From Streptosporangium amethystogenes (GTDB lineage Bacteria > Actinomycetota > Actinomycetes > Streptosporangiales > Streptosporangiaceae): 8,591 nt of DNA. Positions 1-5,390 of the stretch are shown in pieces. The notes under the pieces are model-generated. The model saw only the letters and a list, made by a program, of their open reading frames with translations, had not been told where the DNA came from and ran no database searches. The first letter of the stretch is position 1. Every line of letters starts with the position of its first letter. The stretch is from positions 1-8,591 of the forward strand of contig NZ_JOEQ01000076.1 in the NCBI RefSeq assembly GCF_000721075.1, written 5' to 3'. The translations under genes were made by a program, and so were the position numbers.

Positions 1-89
1 CCGGTTACATTCCGAACCCGGAAGTTAAGCTCTTCAGCGCCGATGGTACTGCACCGGGGACGGTGTGGGAGAGTAGGTCACCGCCGGAC
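1..89 (+). rRNA. rrf: 5S ribosomal RNA, 3' part (5' end outside window)
   Basis: The window opens inside a bacterial 5S rRNA. The loop region reading CCGAACCCGGAAGTTAAG and the later GCCGATGGTACTGC and GGGAGAGTAGG segments are the conserved 5S blocks. The molecule ends with CCGCCGGAC, which would pair with the missing 5' end to form helix I. About 28 nucleotides are missing at the left if the usual length of about 117 nt applies. It is presumably the last gene of a 16S-23S-5S operon running into the window on the plus strand. The exact 3' end (89 or 90) cannot be fixed from sequence alone. Confidence 0.95.
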
Positions 90-100
90 AATCTTTCATG

Positions 101-128
101 AGGGCCCTCACCTTTCGGTGAGGGCCTT
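101..128 (+). terminator. rRNA operon intrinsic terminator
   Basis: A 12-bp stem with a TTTC loop: AGGGCCCTCACC (101-112) pairs with GGTGAGGGCCTT (117-128), with one G-U pair. It is followed by CGTGTTTTCC, a short T-run. It starts 11 nt after the 5S 3' end, the right place to end the rRNA transcript. Confidence 0.9.
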
Positions 129-140
129 CGTGTTTTCCAG

Positions 141-169
141 CCGGGAGAGGGCTTGCCGGCTTCTCCTGG
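141..169 (+). terminator. possible second, backup hairpin after the rRNA operon
   Basis: CCGGGAGA (141-148) can pair with TCTCCTGG (162-169), 8 bp including one G-U, around a 13-nt loop. It follows the main terminator by 12 nt and is followed by GGGTTTC. Tandem terminators after rRNA operons are common, but this stem is short and could be chance in GC-rich DNA. The rest of 170-290 shows only a weak 6-bp hairpin (233-250) and no gene. Confidence 0.35.
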
Positions 170-293
170 GGTTTCATCGGGTTTCGCACAGGGAGTCGAC
201 CCTGAAATCTGAGGCTTACCCGGGGACGAGGTTCCGAGAGCTGCCTCGGAGATCCGGAGGCCGGGAGAGCCACCCGTGCGTCTGCGGAGAACC

Positions 294-325
294 AGAAGCC
301 CCGGCCGATGAGGACCGGGGCTTCT
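294..325 (-). terminator. intrinsic terminator of the phosphodiester glycosidase gene
   Basis: A perfect 11-bp stem, AGAAGCCCCGG (294-304) with CCGGGGCTTCT (315-325), and a 10-nt loop. It lies 19 nt beyond the stop codon of the minus-strand gene ending at 345. There is no long U-tract on the minus strand, as is usual for actinobacterial hairpin terminators. It could also stop plus-strand read-through from the rRNA operon. Confidence 0.8.
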
Positions 326-344
326 CGCGTTGGAGCGCCGTTCG

Positions 345-1808
345 TCAGGGTGTGATGAAGAGGGCGTCGCCCACGGTCCGCTCCGCGCCGTCCGAGGGCC
401 GGTTGACGGGCTTGTGGCCGACGACCATCACACTGGAGCCACCACCGTCGAAGTTGATGGCCTGCTTGGCGCCCAGCCACCGCATCAGCTGGGCGGCCTC
501 CACCATTGAGGCGCCCACGGAGACACCCGGGTTGCGTCCGTCGACCGTGGCCAGGATCAGCCCGCCCGACTTGTTGACACCGACCATCGTGCGCGGGTGG
601 CGCCGGAGCATCATGTTGATCGAGGCGTGTCCGTCGGCCGCCGCGGTGATGCGCACCCGGCCGTTTCTGACCAGCCCGACCCCGCCGCCCATGATGTACG
701 TATCCGAGGTGAGCGGTATCGCCCGCTGCGTCCGCAGGTCGATGACCTTGGTGTCCAGCTTCATCCCGGTGCCCTGAGTGTGTTCCTGGAGCCAGACGGC
801 CGCCAGGCCGGTGCCGTGGAGCACGTAGGTACCCCGGGCGACGATGCCGCCGGCCTGGCGAACCTTGACGACCTGGCCCTGGGCGTCGATGACGACCTCG
901 ATGCCGCCGTCGGTGGCCGTCTTGCTGCCGAACTCCTCGGTGTAGAGGACGAGCTCGTCGCTTCCGGCGGCCCGGTTGATGCCGTTGACCTCGGCCTTCG
1001 TACCGTCCGAGGAGATCGCGGTGACCTGGGTCCGCAGCTCGGTGATCCGGGCCTTGCGGCCCTGGGTGATGACGAGGCCGCTGCGGCCGGGCACGGCCTC
1101 GCTGAGCAGCCTGCCGCCCACCACGGAGATACCGACCGGATCCCCCTGAAGGGCCTTGGCGGTGTGGATGTTGAAGAAGCCGCCGTTGACCCCGGCGATG
1201 GCGCCGGTCAGTTTCGACATCGAGCTGGTGGTCTCGCGCTTGGCCACGCTCTTGCCGACGCTCGCCTTGAAGGATCCCTTGAACGCCTTCGGGTCGACCA
1301 TCAACACGCTCATGTTCCAGGGGCCGGTGGTCTCGGTGCCATCGTCGCCGAGATAGTCGGTCTTGGCCCGGACACCCTGCTTCTTGAGCTCCTTCACGAC
1401 CTTGTCGGCCTCGGCCTGCTTGCCGAACGACCACAGGCCGATCCGGACCATGTATCGCTCCACAGCCGGGGCGTCCGCCGCGGCGGGCTGCACGATCCGC
1501 AGGATGCTGGGAGTGAACCCCGCCGCCTCCACGGCCTCGGCGACCGTCTGAGCGGTGTCCAGACGGCCGTCGTCGTGGCCGTTGGGCATGAGGGCGGAGA
1601 CTGTCCAGCCCTGTGTGGACTTGCCGTGCCTCACGCTGAAAAGATCAATGCCCGGTGCCACACTCTGCTGGTTTTTCACCGTGGCCATGTTCACGCCCAG
1701 TGGGAACGCGGAGGAGGGAAACCCCGAACTCGCCTGTTCGGCCTCAGCGGGAATCGCTGTGGCGGTGAGCGCTAGGGCCGTGAATCCGGCGACAAGGCGT
1801 CGCGACAT
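345..1808 (-). CDS. secreted phosphodiester glycosidase (NAGPA) domain protein with SPOR-like N-terminal region
   Basis: This 487-residue protein is exported. Residues 1-23 form a signal peptide (MSRR, a hydrophobic stretch, then an AEA cleavage site). Residues 68-106 and 119-154 look like one or two SPOR-type beta-alpha-beta units (YMVRIGLWSF, then a helix, then GVRAKTDYLG), a fold that binds peptidoglycan. From about 200 to the end is the domain related to N-acetylglucosamine-1-phosphodiester alpha-N-acetylglucosaminidase: GVNGGFFN (206-213), PRTMVGVN, TVDGRNPGVS, and INFDGGGSS (451-459), which carries the conserved Asp454. The family cleaves sugar phosphodiesters and often acts on exopolysaccharide or envelope glycans; the substrate here is unknown. 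The ATG start is supported by GGGGAG about 8 nt upstream. It is monocistronic, with its own terminator at 294-325 and no gene between it and the rRNA operon. The NAGPA call is strong; the SPOR call is moderate. Confidence 0.9.
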   Translation of the reverse strand: MSRRLVAGFTALALTATAIPAEAEQASSGFPSSAFPLGVNMATVKNQQSVAPGIDLFSVRHGKSTQGWTVSALMPNGHDDGRLDTAQTVAEAVEAAGFTPSILRIVQPAAADAPAVERYMVRIGLWSFGKQAEADKVVKELKKQGVRAKTDYLGDDGTETTGPWNMSVLMVDPKAFKGSFKASVGKSVAKRETTSSMSKLTGAIAGVNGGFFNIHTAKALQGDPVGISVVGGRLLSEAVPGRSGLVITQGRKARITELRTQVTAISSDGTKAEVNGINRAAGSDELVLYTEEFGSKTATDGGIEVVIDAQGQVVKVRQAGGIVARGTYVLHGTGLAAVWLQEHTQGTGMKLDTKVIDLRTQRAIPLTSDTYIMGGGVGLVRNGRVRITAAADGHASINMMLRRHPRTMVGVNKSGGLILATVDGRNPGVSVGASMVEAAQLMRWLGAKQAINFDGGGSSVMVVGHKPVNRPSDGAERTVGDALFITP

Positions 1809-1874
1809 GTATATCTCTCCCCGTTGGTTTCAGATTTCGTACACCATCGTGCCGAGATCTACGGGGCGAGGGGA

Positions 1875-1919
1875 GCGAAACACGCGAAACATCCCAAGAA
1901 AGTGTCGTTGCGCACGCAA
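1875..1919. repeat. short direct repeat and imperfect palindrome upstream of the glycosidase gene
   Basis: GCGAAACA occurs twice with 1 bp between (1875-1882 and 1884-1891); on the minus strand this reads TGTTTCGCGTGTTTCGC. Just beyond it is TTGCG-CA-CGCAA (1908-1919), 5-bp arms around a 2-bp centre. Both lie 67-111 bp upstream of the start at 1808, where a regulator of that gene could bind. GGTCAA is also repeated at 1969-1974 and 1982-1987, a 13-bp period. No convincing minus-strand promoter was found in 1809-1990. Function is unproven. Confidence 0.3.
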
Positions 1920-2012
1920 GATCATGTCGCTCACGAGAGAATTCACCTGCCCGTGACGGCCCCGACCGGGTCAACGGTCCTGGTCAATAAGGATTAGTCC
2001 CCAGCCGTTTCG

Positions 2013-2041
2013 TTGCGACAGTGAGAATGCGACGCTACGGT
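2013..2041 (+). promoter_or_regulatory. housekeeping-type promoter for the small membrane protein gene
   Basis: TTGCGA (2013-2018) and TACGGT (2036-2041) are separated by exactly 17 bp and match the -35 (TTGACA) and -10 (TANNNT) patterns of the primary sigma factor. Transcription would start near 2048, giving a leader of about 50 nt before the ATG at 2098. It is the best-formed promoter in the window. The remainder of the 1809-2097 gap contains no gene. Confidence 0.6.
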
Positions 2042-2097
2042 GCAGTAGGCCGCATTTCCTCAGATCAAGCGGCACATCTTTCCGAGAGGCAGCCGTC

Positions 2098-2247
2098 ATG
2101 GGGCTGAGCATTCTCATCGTGATCATCGCAAGCGTGATCCTGGGTGTCATCCTTGGGGCGATCCTGACGCGTCCGCGCCGCTGGGATCTCCACATCTGCG
2201 CGGATGACCCTGTTCAGATGGACATCGCGTCCGACAGACACGGTTAG
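2098..2247 (+). CDS. small single-helix membrane protein, 49 residues
   Basis: ATG at 2098 opens a 49-residue frame ending in TAG at 2245-2247. Residues 3-23 are an almost unbroken Leu/Ile/Val/Ala/Gly helix (LSILIVIIASVILGVILG and on), long enough to span the membrane. It is followed by TRPRRW, a positive cluster that would sit on the cytoplasmic side and place the N-terminus outside. The polar tail then ends ASDRHG. GAGAGG (2084-2089) is a ribosome binding site 8 nt before ATG, and a TTGCGA-N17-TACGGT promoter lies upstream. The last 12 bp overlap a 15-bp tandem repeat that carries the stop codon. I do not recognise the family. No partner gene is co-transcribed, and the next feature is a strong hairpin. 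Promoter, RBS and a coherent membrane helix together make it likely real; the role is unknown. Confidence 0.6.
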   Translation: MGLSILIVIIASVILGVILGAILTRPRRWDLHICADDPVQMDIASDRHG

Positions 2248-2280
2248 TACAGACACGGTTAGTACAGACGCAGTTGGTTC
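2236..2280 (+). repeat. 15-bp tandem repeat, two perfect copies and one degenerate
   Basis: AGACACGGTTAGTAC occurs at 2236-2250 and again at 2251-2265. A third, diverged copy, AGACGCAGTTGGTTC, follows at 2266-2280. The unit equals five codons, so the small protein's frame is kept through all copies. The first two copies carry TAG in that frame; the third has TGG instead. The frame after the third copy runs on to a TGA at 2323-2325. The array covers the end of the 2098-2247 gene. Confidence 0.9.
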
Positions 2281-2338
2281 AGCAGGCCCGGAAGAACAGA
2301 TCACCGCACCCGGTCGTCGCGGTGAACGGGCGGACAGT

Positions 2339-2376
2339 CGCGGGTCGTACGGAACCGAGGTTCCGTACGACCCGCG
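2339..2376. terminator. strong bidirectional hairpin between convergent genes
   Basis: An 18-bp perfect inverted repeat (2339-2356 with 2359-2376). With a 4-nt CGAG loop it forms a 17-bp stem containing GGGTCGTACGGAAC and its complement. It lies 12 nt past the stop codon of the minus-strand cupin gene and 91 nt past the stop of the plus-strand small gene, so it can terminate both. No U-tract follows on either strand. Confidence 0.85.
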
Positions 2377-2388
2377 AGCTTGATCTGG

Positions 2389-2784
2389 TCAGCCCATGCA
2401 GTGATACACCTTGCGCAGGGTCTCATGGACGATCCAGACGGTCTTGGCCCCTTCGGCGAGCAGGCAGACCGAGCCGGGGACGAGTTCGAGGGTGGCACCC
2501 CCGTCGACCTCCAGCGTGGCGCGGCCGGACAGGACCACGAACATCTCGTCACGTTCCACATCGACCACGGTTCCCGGAGTGATCTCCCAGATGCCTCGGC
2601 TCTGCCTGCCATCCGGAGAGGACCACAGCTCGATGGACGAGACGCGCGGGGAACCCGCCAGGATCTGGTCGGGTTCCAGCTCGTCCGGTGAGAGCTGCAC
2701 GTCACCGGCGGGGACGGAGAACGCGCCGGCAGCGGTGATCATCCGGGCCAGATCGGCGGGCTCTGGGATGAGAATGTCGGGCAT
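2389..2784 (-). CDS. single-domain cupin protein (Cupin_3 / EutQ-like)
   Basis: This 131-residue protein has a C-terminal jelly-roll cupin domain at about residues 60-127. RGIWEITPG (63-71), DEMFVVLSGRATLEVDGG (79-96), LVPGSV (101-106) and TVWIVHETLRKVY (115-127) are typical of the Cupin_3 group, found in ureidoglycine-aminohydrolase-like and EutQ-like proteins. The usual metal motif G-X5-H-X-H-X3,4-E-X6-G is altered: Asp75 and Glu77 stand where the two histidines are expected, while Glu80 and Gly87 remain. The metal site may therefore be absent or changed. The ATG at 2784 follows the PucR stop by 9 bp, and its AAGG-type ribosome site overlaps that stop codon, so the two genes are probably translated together. 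A hairpin follows immediately. The reaction or ligand is unknown; a role in nitrogen-compound catabolism or sensing is inferred only from the neighbour. Confidence 0.85.
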   Translation of the reverse strand: MPDILIPEPADLARMITAAGAFSVPAGDVQLSPDELEPDQILAGSPRVSSIELWSSPDGRQSRGIWEITPGTVVDVERDEMFVVLSGRATLEVDGGATLELVPGSVCLLAEGAKTVWIVHETLRKVYHCMG

Positions 2785-2793
2785 GGGGACCTT

Positions 2794-4419
2794 TCAGGGG
2801 CGGGGATTGTCTCTCCGGAAGGACTCCAGCGCCAGGAGGGCGACATGGAGGGAAAGACAGGACTCGACATCGTCCAGATCGGTGTCGAGGATGCGTTCCA
2901 ACCTGTGGAGACGGTCGTAGAAGGCGGGGCGTGACAGATGCGCCCGCTGAGCCGCGAGGGCCTTGTTGCGGCCCGCGTTGAGGTAGACCCGGAGGATGCT
3001 GGTGAGATCGCCGCCGCGTTGGGCATCGTGGGCGAGCAGCGGGCCAAGCTCGCGCTCGGCGAAGGTCTGCAGCCGGGCATCGTCACGTAGGAGGTGGAGC
3101 AGGCCCCGCAGACGGAGGTCGGGGAGCCGGTAGAAAGCGCGGCCGTCGGGCTGCCTGACGGCCACGTCGGCGACCTGCTCGGCCTCCAGGAAGCTCCGCC
3201 GCACGTCGCGGACCGACTCGACCACGGAACCCGCGGCGAGGACGAAGGGGGTCGTGAAGGCCGTGCGCAGATGGTCGGTGAGCGTGGTCAGCGCGGATTC
3301 TGGGAGGACACGCGGTGGCAGGGGGAGCAGGACGCCGACCCGGTTCTGGTCCAAGGCGCCGATCAGGGCGGGAAGGCGGGCCTCTCGGCAGGCGGCGGCG
3401 GCCGCGTCGCCCAGTTCGGCGAGCTGGGCGAGTTGCTCCTGGCTGTCCATCGGCTTCTCCGCCGACTCGGCCAGGCGCAGCACCATGCTCATGAGCCTGC
3501 GACCGGTGAGCGGCACGCCGACCGCGCGGGCACGGGCCGCGGCCTCCTCGGGGTCCGCGTACGCGTGGGCCAGGATTCCGGTGATGATCGTGCCGTGTGC
3601 CTGACGCTCCAGTGACTCCTGGTGGCGTTCCAGCAGGCGGCCCAGGGCGAGGGTGGTCGCGGCGCGTTCGGCGAGCACGATGTCATGCGGCCCCGGCTCG
3701 GTGTCACAGAGCAGGATCAGGCGGCCCCAGTCCTGGCCCCGGGCGCCGACTATGGTGACCAGCCAGCCCGAGGCCGCGTCGTAGGCGGTCCGCGGCTGGG
3801 GGGCCACCGAGCGGGAGCGCGTCTCCCAGCCGGCCAGTAACGTGCCCGTGTCACGTCCGGCGGTGTCACATGCCAGGACCTGGTGGGCGAGGTTCTCCAG
3901 CAGCGCGGGGCGTCCGGACAGCCGGGTGACCTGGCCAAGCACTCTCGCGGGGGAGGCGCCCTCGACCGACAGCTCGGTGAAGACCTCGTGCAACTGCTTG
4001 GAGGCGCGGAGTTCCTCCAGCTGGATGTCGATGATCCGGGCGTGCACCGACTCGGTGATCTGCACGAACGGTGTCTCCATCGCCAGGGTCACCAGGGGCA
4101 GGCCGTGCGCTTCGGCGGCGTTGATCACGGCACGGGGCAACTCTTTGATGAACTTGCGGCCCAGCTCCACGATCAGCCCCGACGCACCCACGGTGGCCAG
4201 CTCGGCGACATAGTCGGCGAGCTGGTCGGGGTCGTCGGGCAGGGCTATACCGGTGGTGAGCACGAGCTCACCTCCGCGTAGCAGGTGGGCGATATCGGTG
4301 ACCTCGCCCACATGCACCCAGCGCACCCGGCTACCCAGCCGGTCAGCCCCCGCCACGACCTGTGGATTGCCCCGGCGAACGGTGTCCAGAGCGAGGACGT
4401 CGGCGACTGTAGGGAGCAC
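2794..4419 (-). CDS. PucR-family transcriptional regulator
   Basis: A 541-residue regulator with full PucR architecture. The N-terminal PucR domain (about 1-125) has MLPTVADVLAL, RVRWVHVGEVTDIAHLL and GGELVLTTGIAL. A middle region (about 270-420) corresponds to the GGDEF-like domain of the family. The C-terminal PucR helix-turn-helix (about 472-532) includes NAGRNKALAAQRAHLSRPAF and YDRLHRLERIL, with DLDDVESCLSLHVALLAL behind it. Known members activate or repress genes for purine, pyrimidine, proline, GABA or other nitrogen-source use. The start is GTG at 4417-4419, giving the standard MLPTVxDVL opening. No Shine-Dalgarno precedes it, and a GATACT -10-like box ends 8 nt upstream, so the transcript may be leaderless. 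The cupin follows 9 bp downstream. Targets are not shown by sequence; the aminotransferase/dehydrogenase operon 2.6 kb away is a plausible one. Confidence 0.93.
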   Translation of the reverse strand: MLPTVADVLALDTVRRGNPQVVAGADRLGSRVRWVHVGEVTDIAHLLRGGELVLTTGIALPDDPDQLADYVAELATVGASGLIVELGRKFIKELPRAVINAAEAHGLPLVTLAMETPFVQITESVHARIIDIQLEELRASKQLHEVFTELSVEGASPARVLGQVTRLSGRPALLENLAHQVLACDTAGRDTGTLLAGWETRSRSVAPQPRTAYDAASGWLVTIVGARGQDWGRLILLCDTEPGPHDIVLAERAATTLALGRLLERHQESLERQAHGTIITGILAHAYADPEEAAARARAVGVPLTGRRLMSMVLRLAESAEKPMDSQEQLAQLAELGDAAAAACREARLPALIGALDQNRVGVLLPLPPRVLPESALTTLTDHLRTAFTTPFVLAAGSVVESVRDVRRSFLEAEQVADVAVRQPDGRAFYRLPDLRLRGLLHLLRDDARLQTFAERELGPLLAHDAQRGGDLTSILRVYLNAGRNKALAAQRAHLSRPAFYDRLHRLERILDTDLDDVESCLSLHVALLALESFRRDNPRP

Positions 4420-4427
4420 ACACAGAG

Positions 4428-4433
4428 AGTATC
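4428..4433 (-). promoter_or_regulatory. candidate -10 box of the PucR gene
   Basis: On the minus strand GATACT ends 8 nt before the GTG start at 4419, consistent with a leaderless or nearly leaderless message. No good -35 was found. The heptamer GATACTC also occurs at the matching place ahead of the aminotransferase start (7036-7042, plus strand). Confidence 0.35.
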
Positions 4434-4461
4434 TGATCAGAATGTAAGTACGCGTGCCCCT

Positions 4462-4508
4462 CCTTTTACATGCTGTTTACCTGCCAGCCGCGCTTCTGCG
4501 GTAAAAGG
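4462..4508. repeat. inverted repeat between the TetR and PucR genes
   Basis: CCTTTTAC (4462-4469) and GTAAAAGG (4501-4508) are perfect inverted copies 31 bp apart. A second pairing, TTTACC (4476-4481) with GGTAAA (4500-4505), uses overlapping bases, and a small CCGC/GCGG hairpin (4488-4501) sits inside. The A/T-rich arms stand out against the GC-rich background. The site lies 43-89 bp upstream of the PucR start and 27-73 bp past the TetR stop. It could be an upstream operator for PucR or a weak terminator for TetR. Confidence 0.45.
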
Positions 4509-4534
4509 CCAGCAATGCCCTCCGTGCGGGATCG

Positions 4535-5314
4535 CTAATGGAGGCTCGGCCGCGGAGGCGGTGTCGCGCCGGGGTCCGCCGAGACCGGTGCCGGTGCCGA
4601 GGCCGCACGGTTCAGACGGGCTTCCAGGCCGTCGAGGAGGCAGGTCAGGCCGAACTCGAAGTTGAGCGCCCTGGCGGTCTCGACGTCGACCTCCCTGAAC
4701 TCGGCGTAGCGGGCGGTCAGCTCGGGGTGGCCCGCCGCGACCTCCTCCACCAGCGGGTGGAGGGCCGCGTTCAGCTCGTTGGACCCAAGACCCGTCCGCT
4801 CCATCATGGTCCGCCAGGAGATTTCGGGCGTGGTGACCCCGGCCACGTAGGCCATGAGCGTCGAGGCGGCGTAGTCCTGGTCGAGGCCACGGAACCCGGC
4901 ATGGTCGAAGGTGGCGACGAGCCGGGTCATCAGCAGTATCGCGTTGGGGCCGATGCTGGGGATGGTCCCGATGAGGTTGATCACCCAGGGGTGGCTGAGG
5001 AGCACCTGGCGCATGCTGTACGCGAAGGAGGAGGCGGAGTCGCGCCAGGTGGTCTCCTGGACGTCCAGGACTGTCAGCTCGCCGTAGACCTCGTCGAGGA
5101 CCAGCTCCAGCAGCTCGTCCTTGTTGGCCACGTGCCAGTAGATGCTGGTGGCCCCCGAGCCGAGCCTGGCGCCCAGGCGGCGCATGCTCAGTGCGTCCAG
5201 CCCCTCTGCGTCGAGCAGTGCCGTCGCCTCGCGGACGATCTGCGCGCGATCGAGCCCCGGGCTCTTGGCGGTGCGCGGCTCGCGTGTCCAGACAGAGCTG
5301 AAGTGCTGTTTCAC
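4535..5314 (-). CDS. TetR/AcrR-family transcriptional repressor
   Basis: A 259-residue regulator. The N-terminal DNA-binding domain (about 21-70) has LDRAQIVREATALLDAEGLD, the helix-turn-helix ALSMRRLGARLGSGATSIYW (41-60), and HVANKDELLELVLD. The C-terminal ligand domain (about 85-235) resembles the TetR_C_1 group, including SHPWVINLIGTIPSIGPN. The last 20 residues are a Pro/Ala-rich tail. The gene is divergent from an MFS efflux transporter with 54 bp between starts, the classic layout for a repressor that controls the pump and itself and is released by the pump's substrate. The start is GTG at 5312-5314; a TGA upstream in frame with no other ATG/GTG leaves no longer option. GGAG lies only 1 nt before the GTG, unusually close. 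A TACTAT -10 box lies at 5333-5338. The ligand cannot be predicted. Confidence 0.93.
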   Translation of the reverse strand: MKQHFSSVWTREPRTAKSPGLDRAQIVREATALLDAEGLDALSMRRLGARLGSGATSIYWHVANKDELLELVLDEVYGELTVLDVQETTWRDSASSFAYSMRQVLLSHPWVINLIGTIPSIGPNAILLMTRLVATFDHAGFRGLDQDYAASTLMAYVAGVTTPEISWRTMMERTGLGSNELNAALHPLVEEVAAGHPELTARYAEFREVDVETARALNFEFGLTCLLDGLEARLNRAASAPAPVSADPGATPPPRPSLH

Positions 5315-5332
5315 GCTCCAAGCATAAATCCG

Positions 5333-5338
5333 ATAGTA
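5333..5338 (-). promoter_or_regulatory. candidate -10 box of the tetR gene
   Basis: On the minus strand TACTAT fits TANNNT and sits 18 nt before the GTG start. It would give a leader of about 11 nt. It touches the first operator-like element (5338-5344), consistent with autorepression. No clear -35 was found. Confidence 0.4.
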
Positions 5339-5390
5339 CAGCGTGCGAGCTTGTCATACAGTGTGCGAGTGGAATCGAACACTGTACGAG
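5338..5390. promoter_or_regulatory. TetR operator array: three phased near-palindromic elements
   Basis: Three related elements occur: ACAGCGT (5338-5344), ACAGTGT (5358-5364) and ACACTGT (5379-5385), each followed by G/A-CGAG. Starts are 20 and 21 bp apart, two helical turns, so all three lie on one DNA face. ACAGTGT and ACACTGT are themselves palindromic around the centre base. TACAGTGT (5357-5364) and ACACTGTA (5379-5386) also form an 8-bp inverted repeat. The array overlaps the -10 boxes of both divergent genes and extends into the first MFS codons. This is the expected position of the TetR binding sites. Confidence 0.65.
5357..5362 (+). promoter_or_regulatory. candidate -10 box of the MFS gene (leaderless start)
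   Basis: TACAGT matches TANNNT and ends 6 nt before GTG at 5369, so transcription would begin at the start codon itself. It is embedded in the second operator element, so bound repressor would block RNA polymerase. A -35 match is lacking. Confidence 0.4.

Noticed and set aside
34..1434. Long minus-strand frame of about 466 codons overlapping the glycosidase gene, running into the 5S rRNA
   Set aside because: Its product is Arg/Gly/His/Gln-rich without domains, as expected of an off-frame of high-GC coding DNA, and it overlaps the rRNA.
597..1775. 392-codon plus-strand frame opposite the glycosidase gene
   Set aside because: Low-complexity Gly/Asp/Leu/His composition, no motif, antisense to a well-supported gene.
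1809..2097. A c-di-AMP (ydaO-type) or other riboswitch in the leader of the secreted glycosidase
   Set aside because: I could not match the conserved elements of a known riboswitch class on the minus strand here. A covariance-model scan would decide.
2065..2304. 79-codon minus-strand frame opposite the small membrane protein
   Set aside because: No ribosome site or promoter on that strand, and composition typical of an antisense frame. The plus strand has promoter, ribosome site and a coherent membrane helix.
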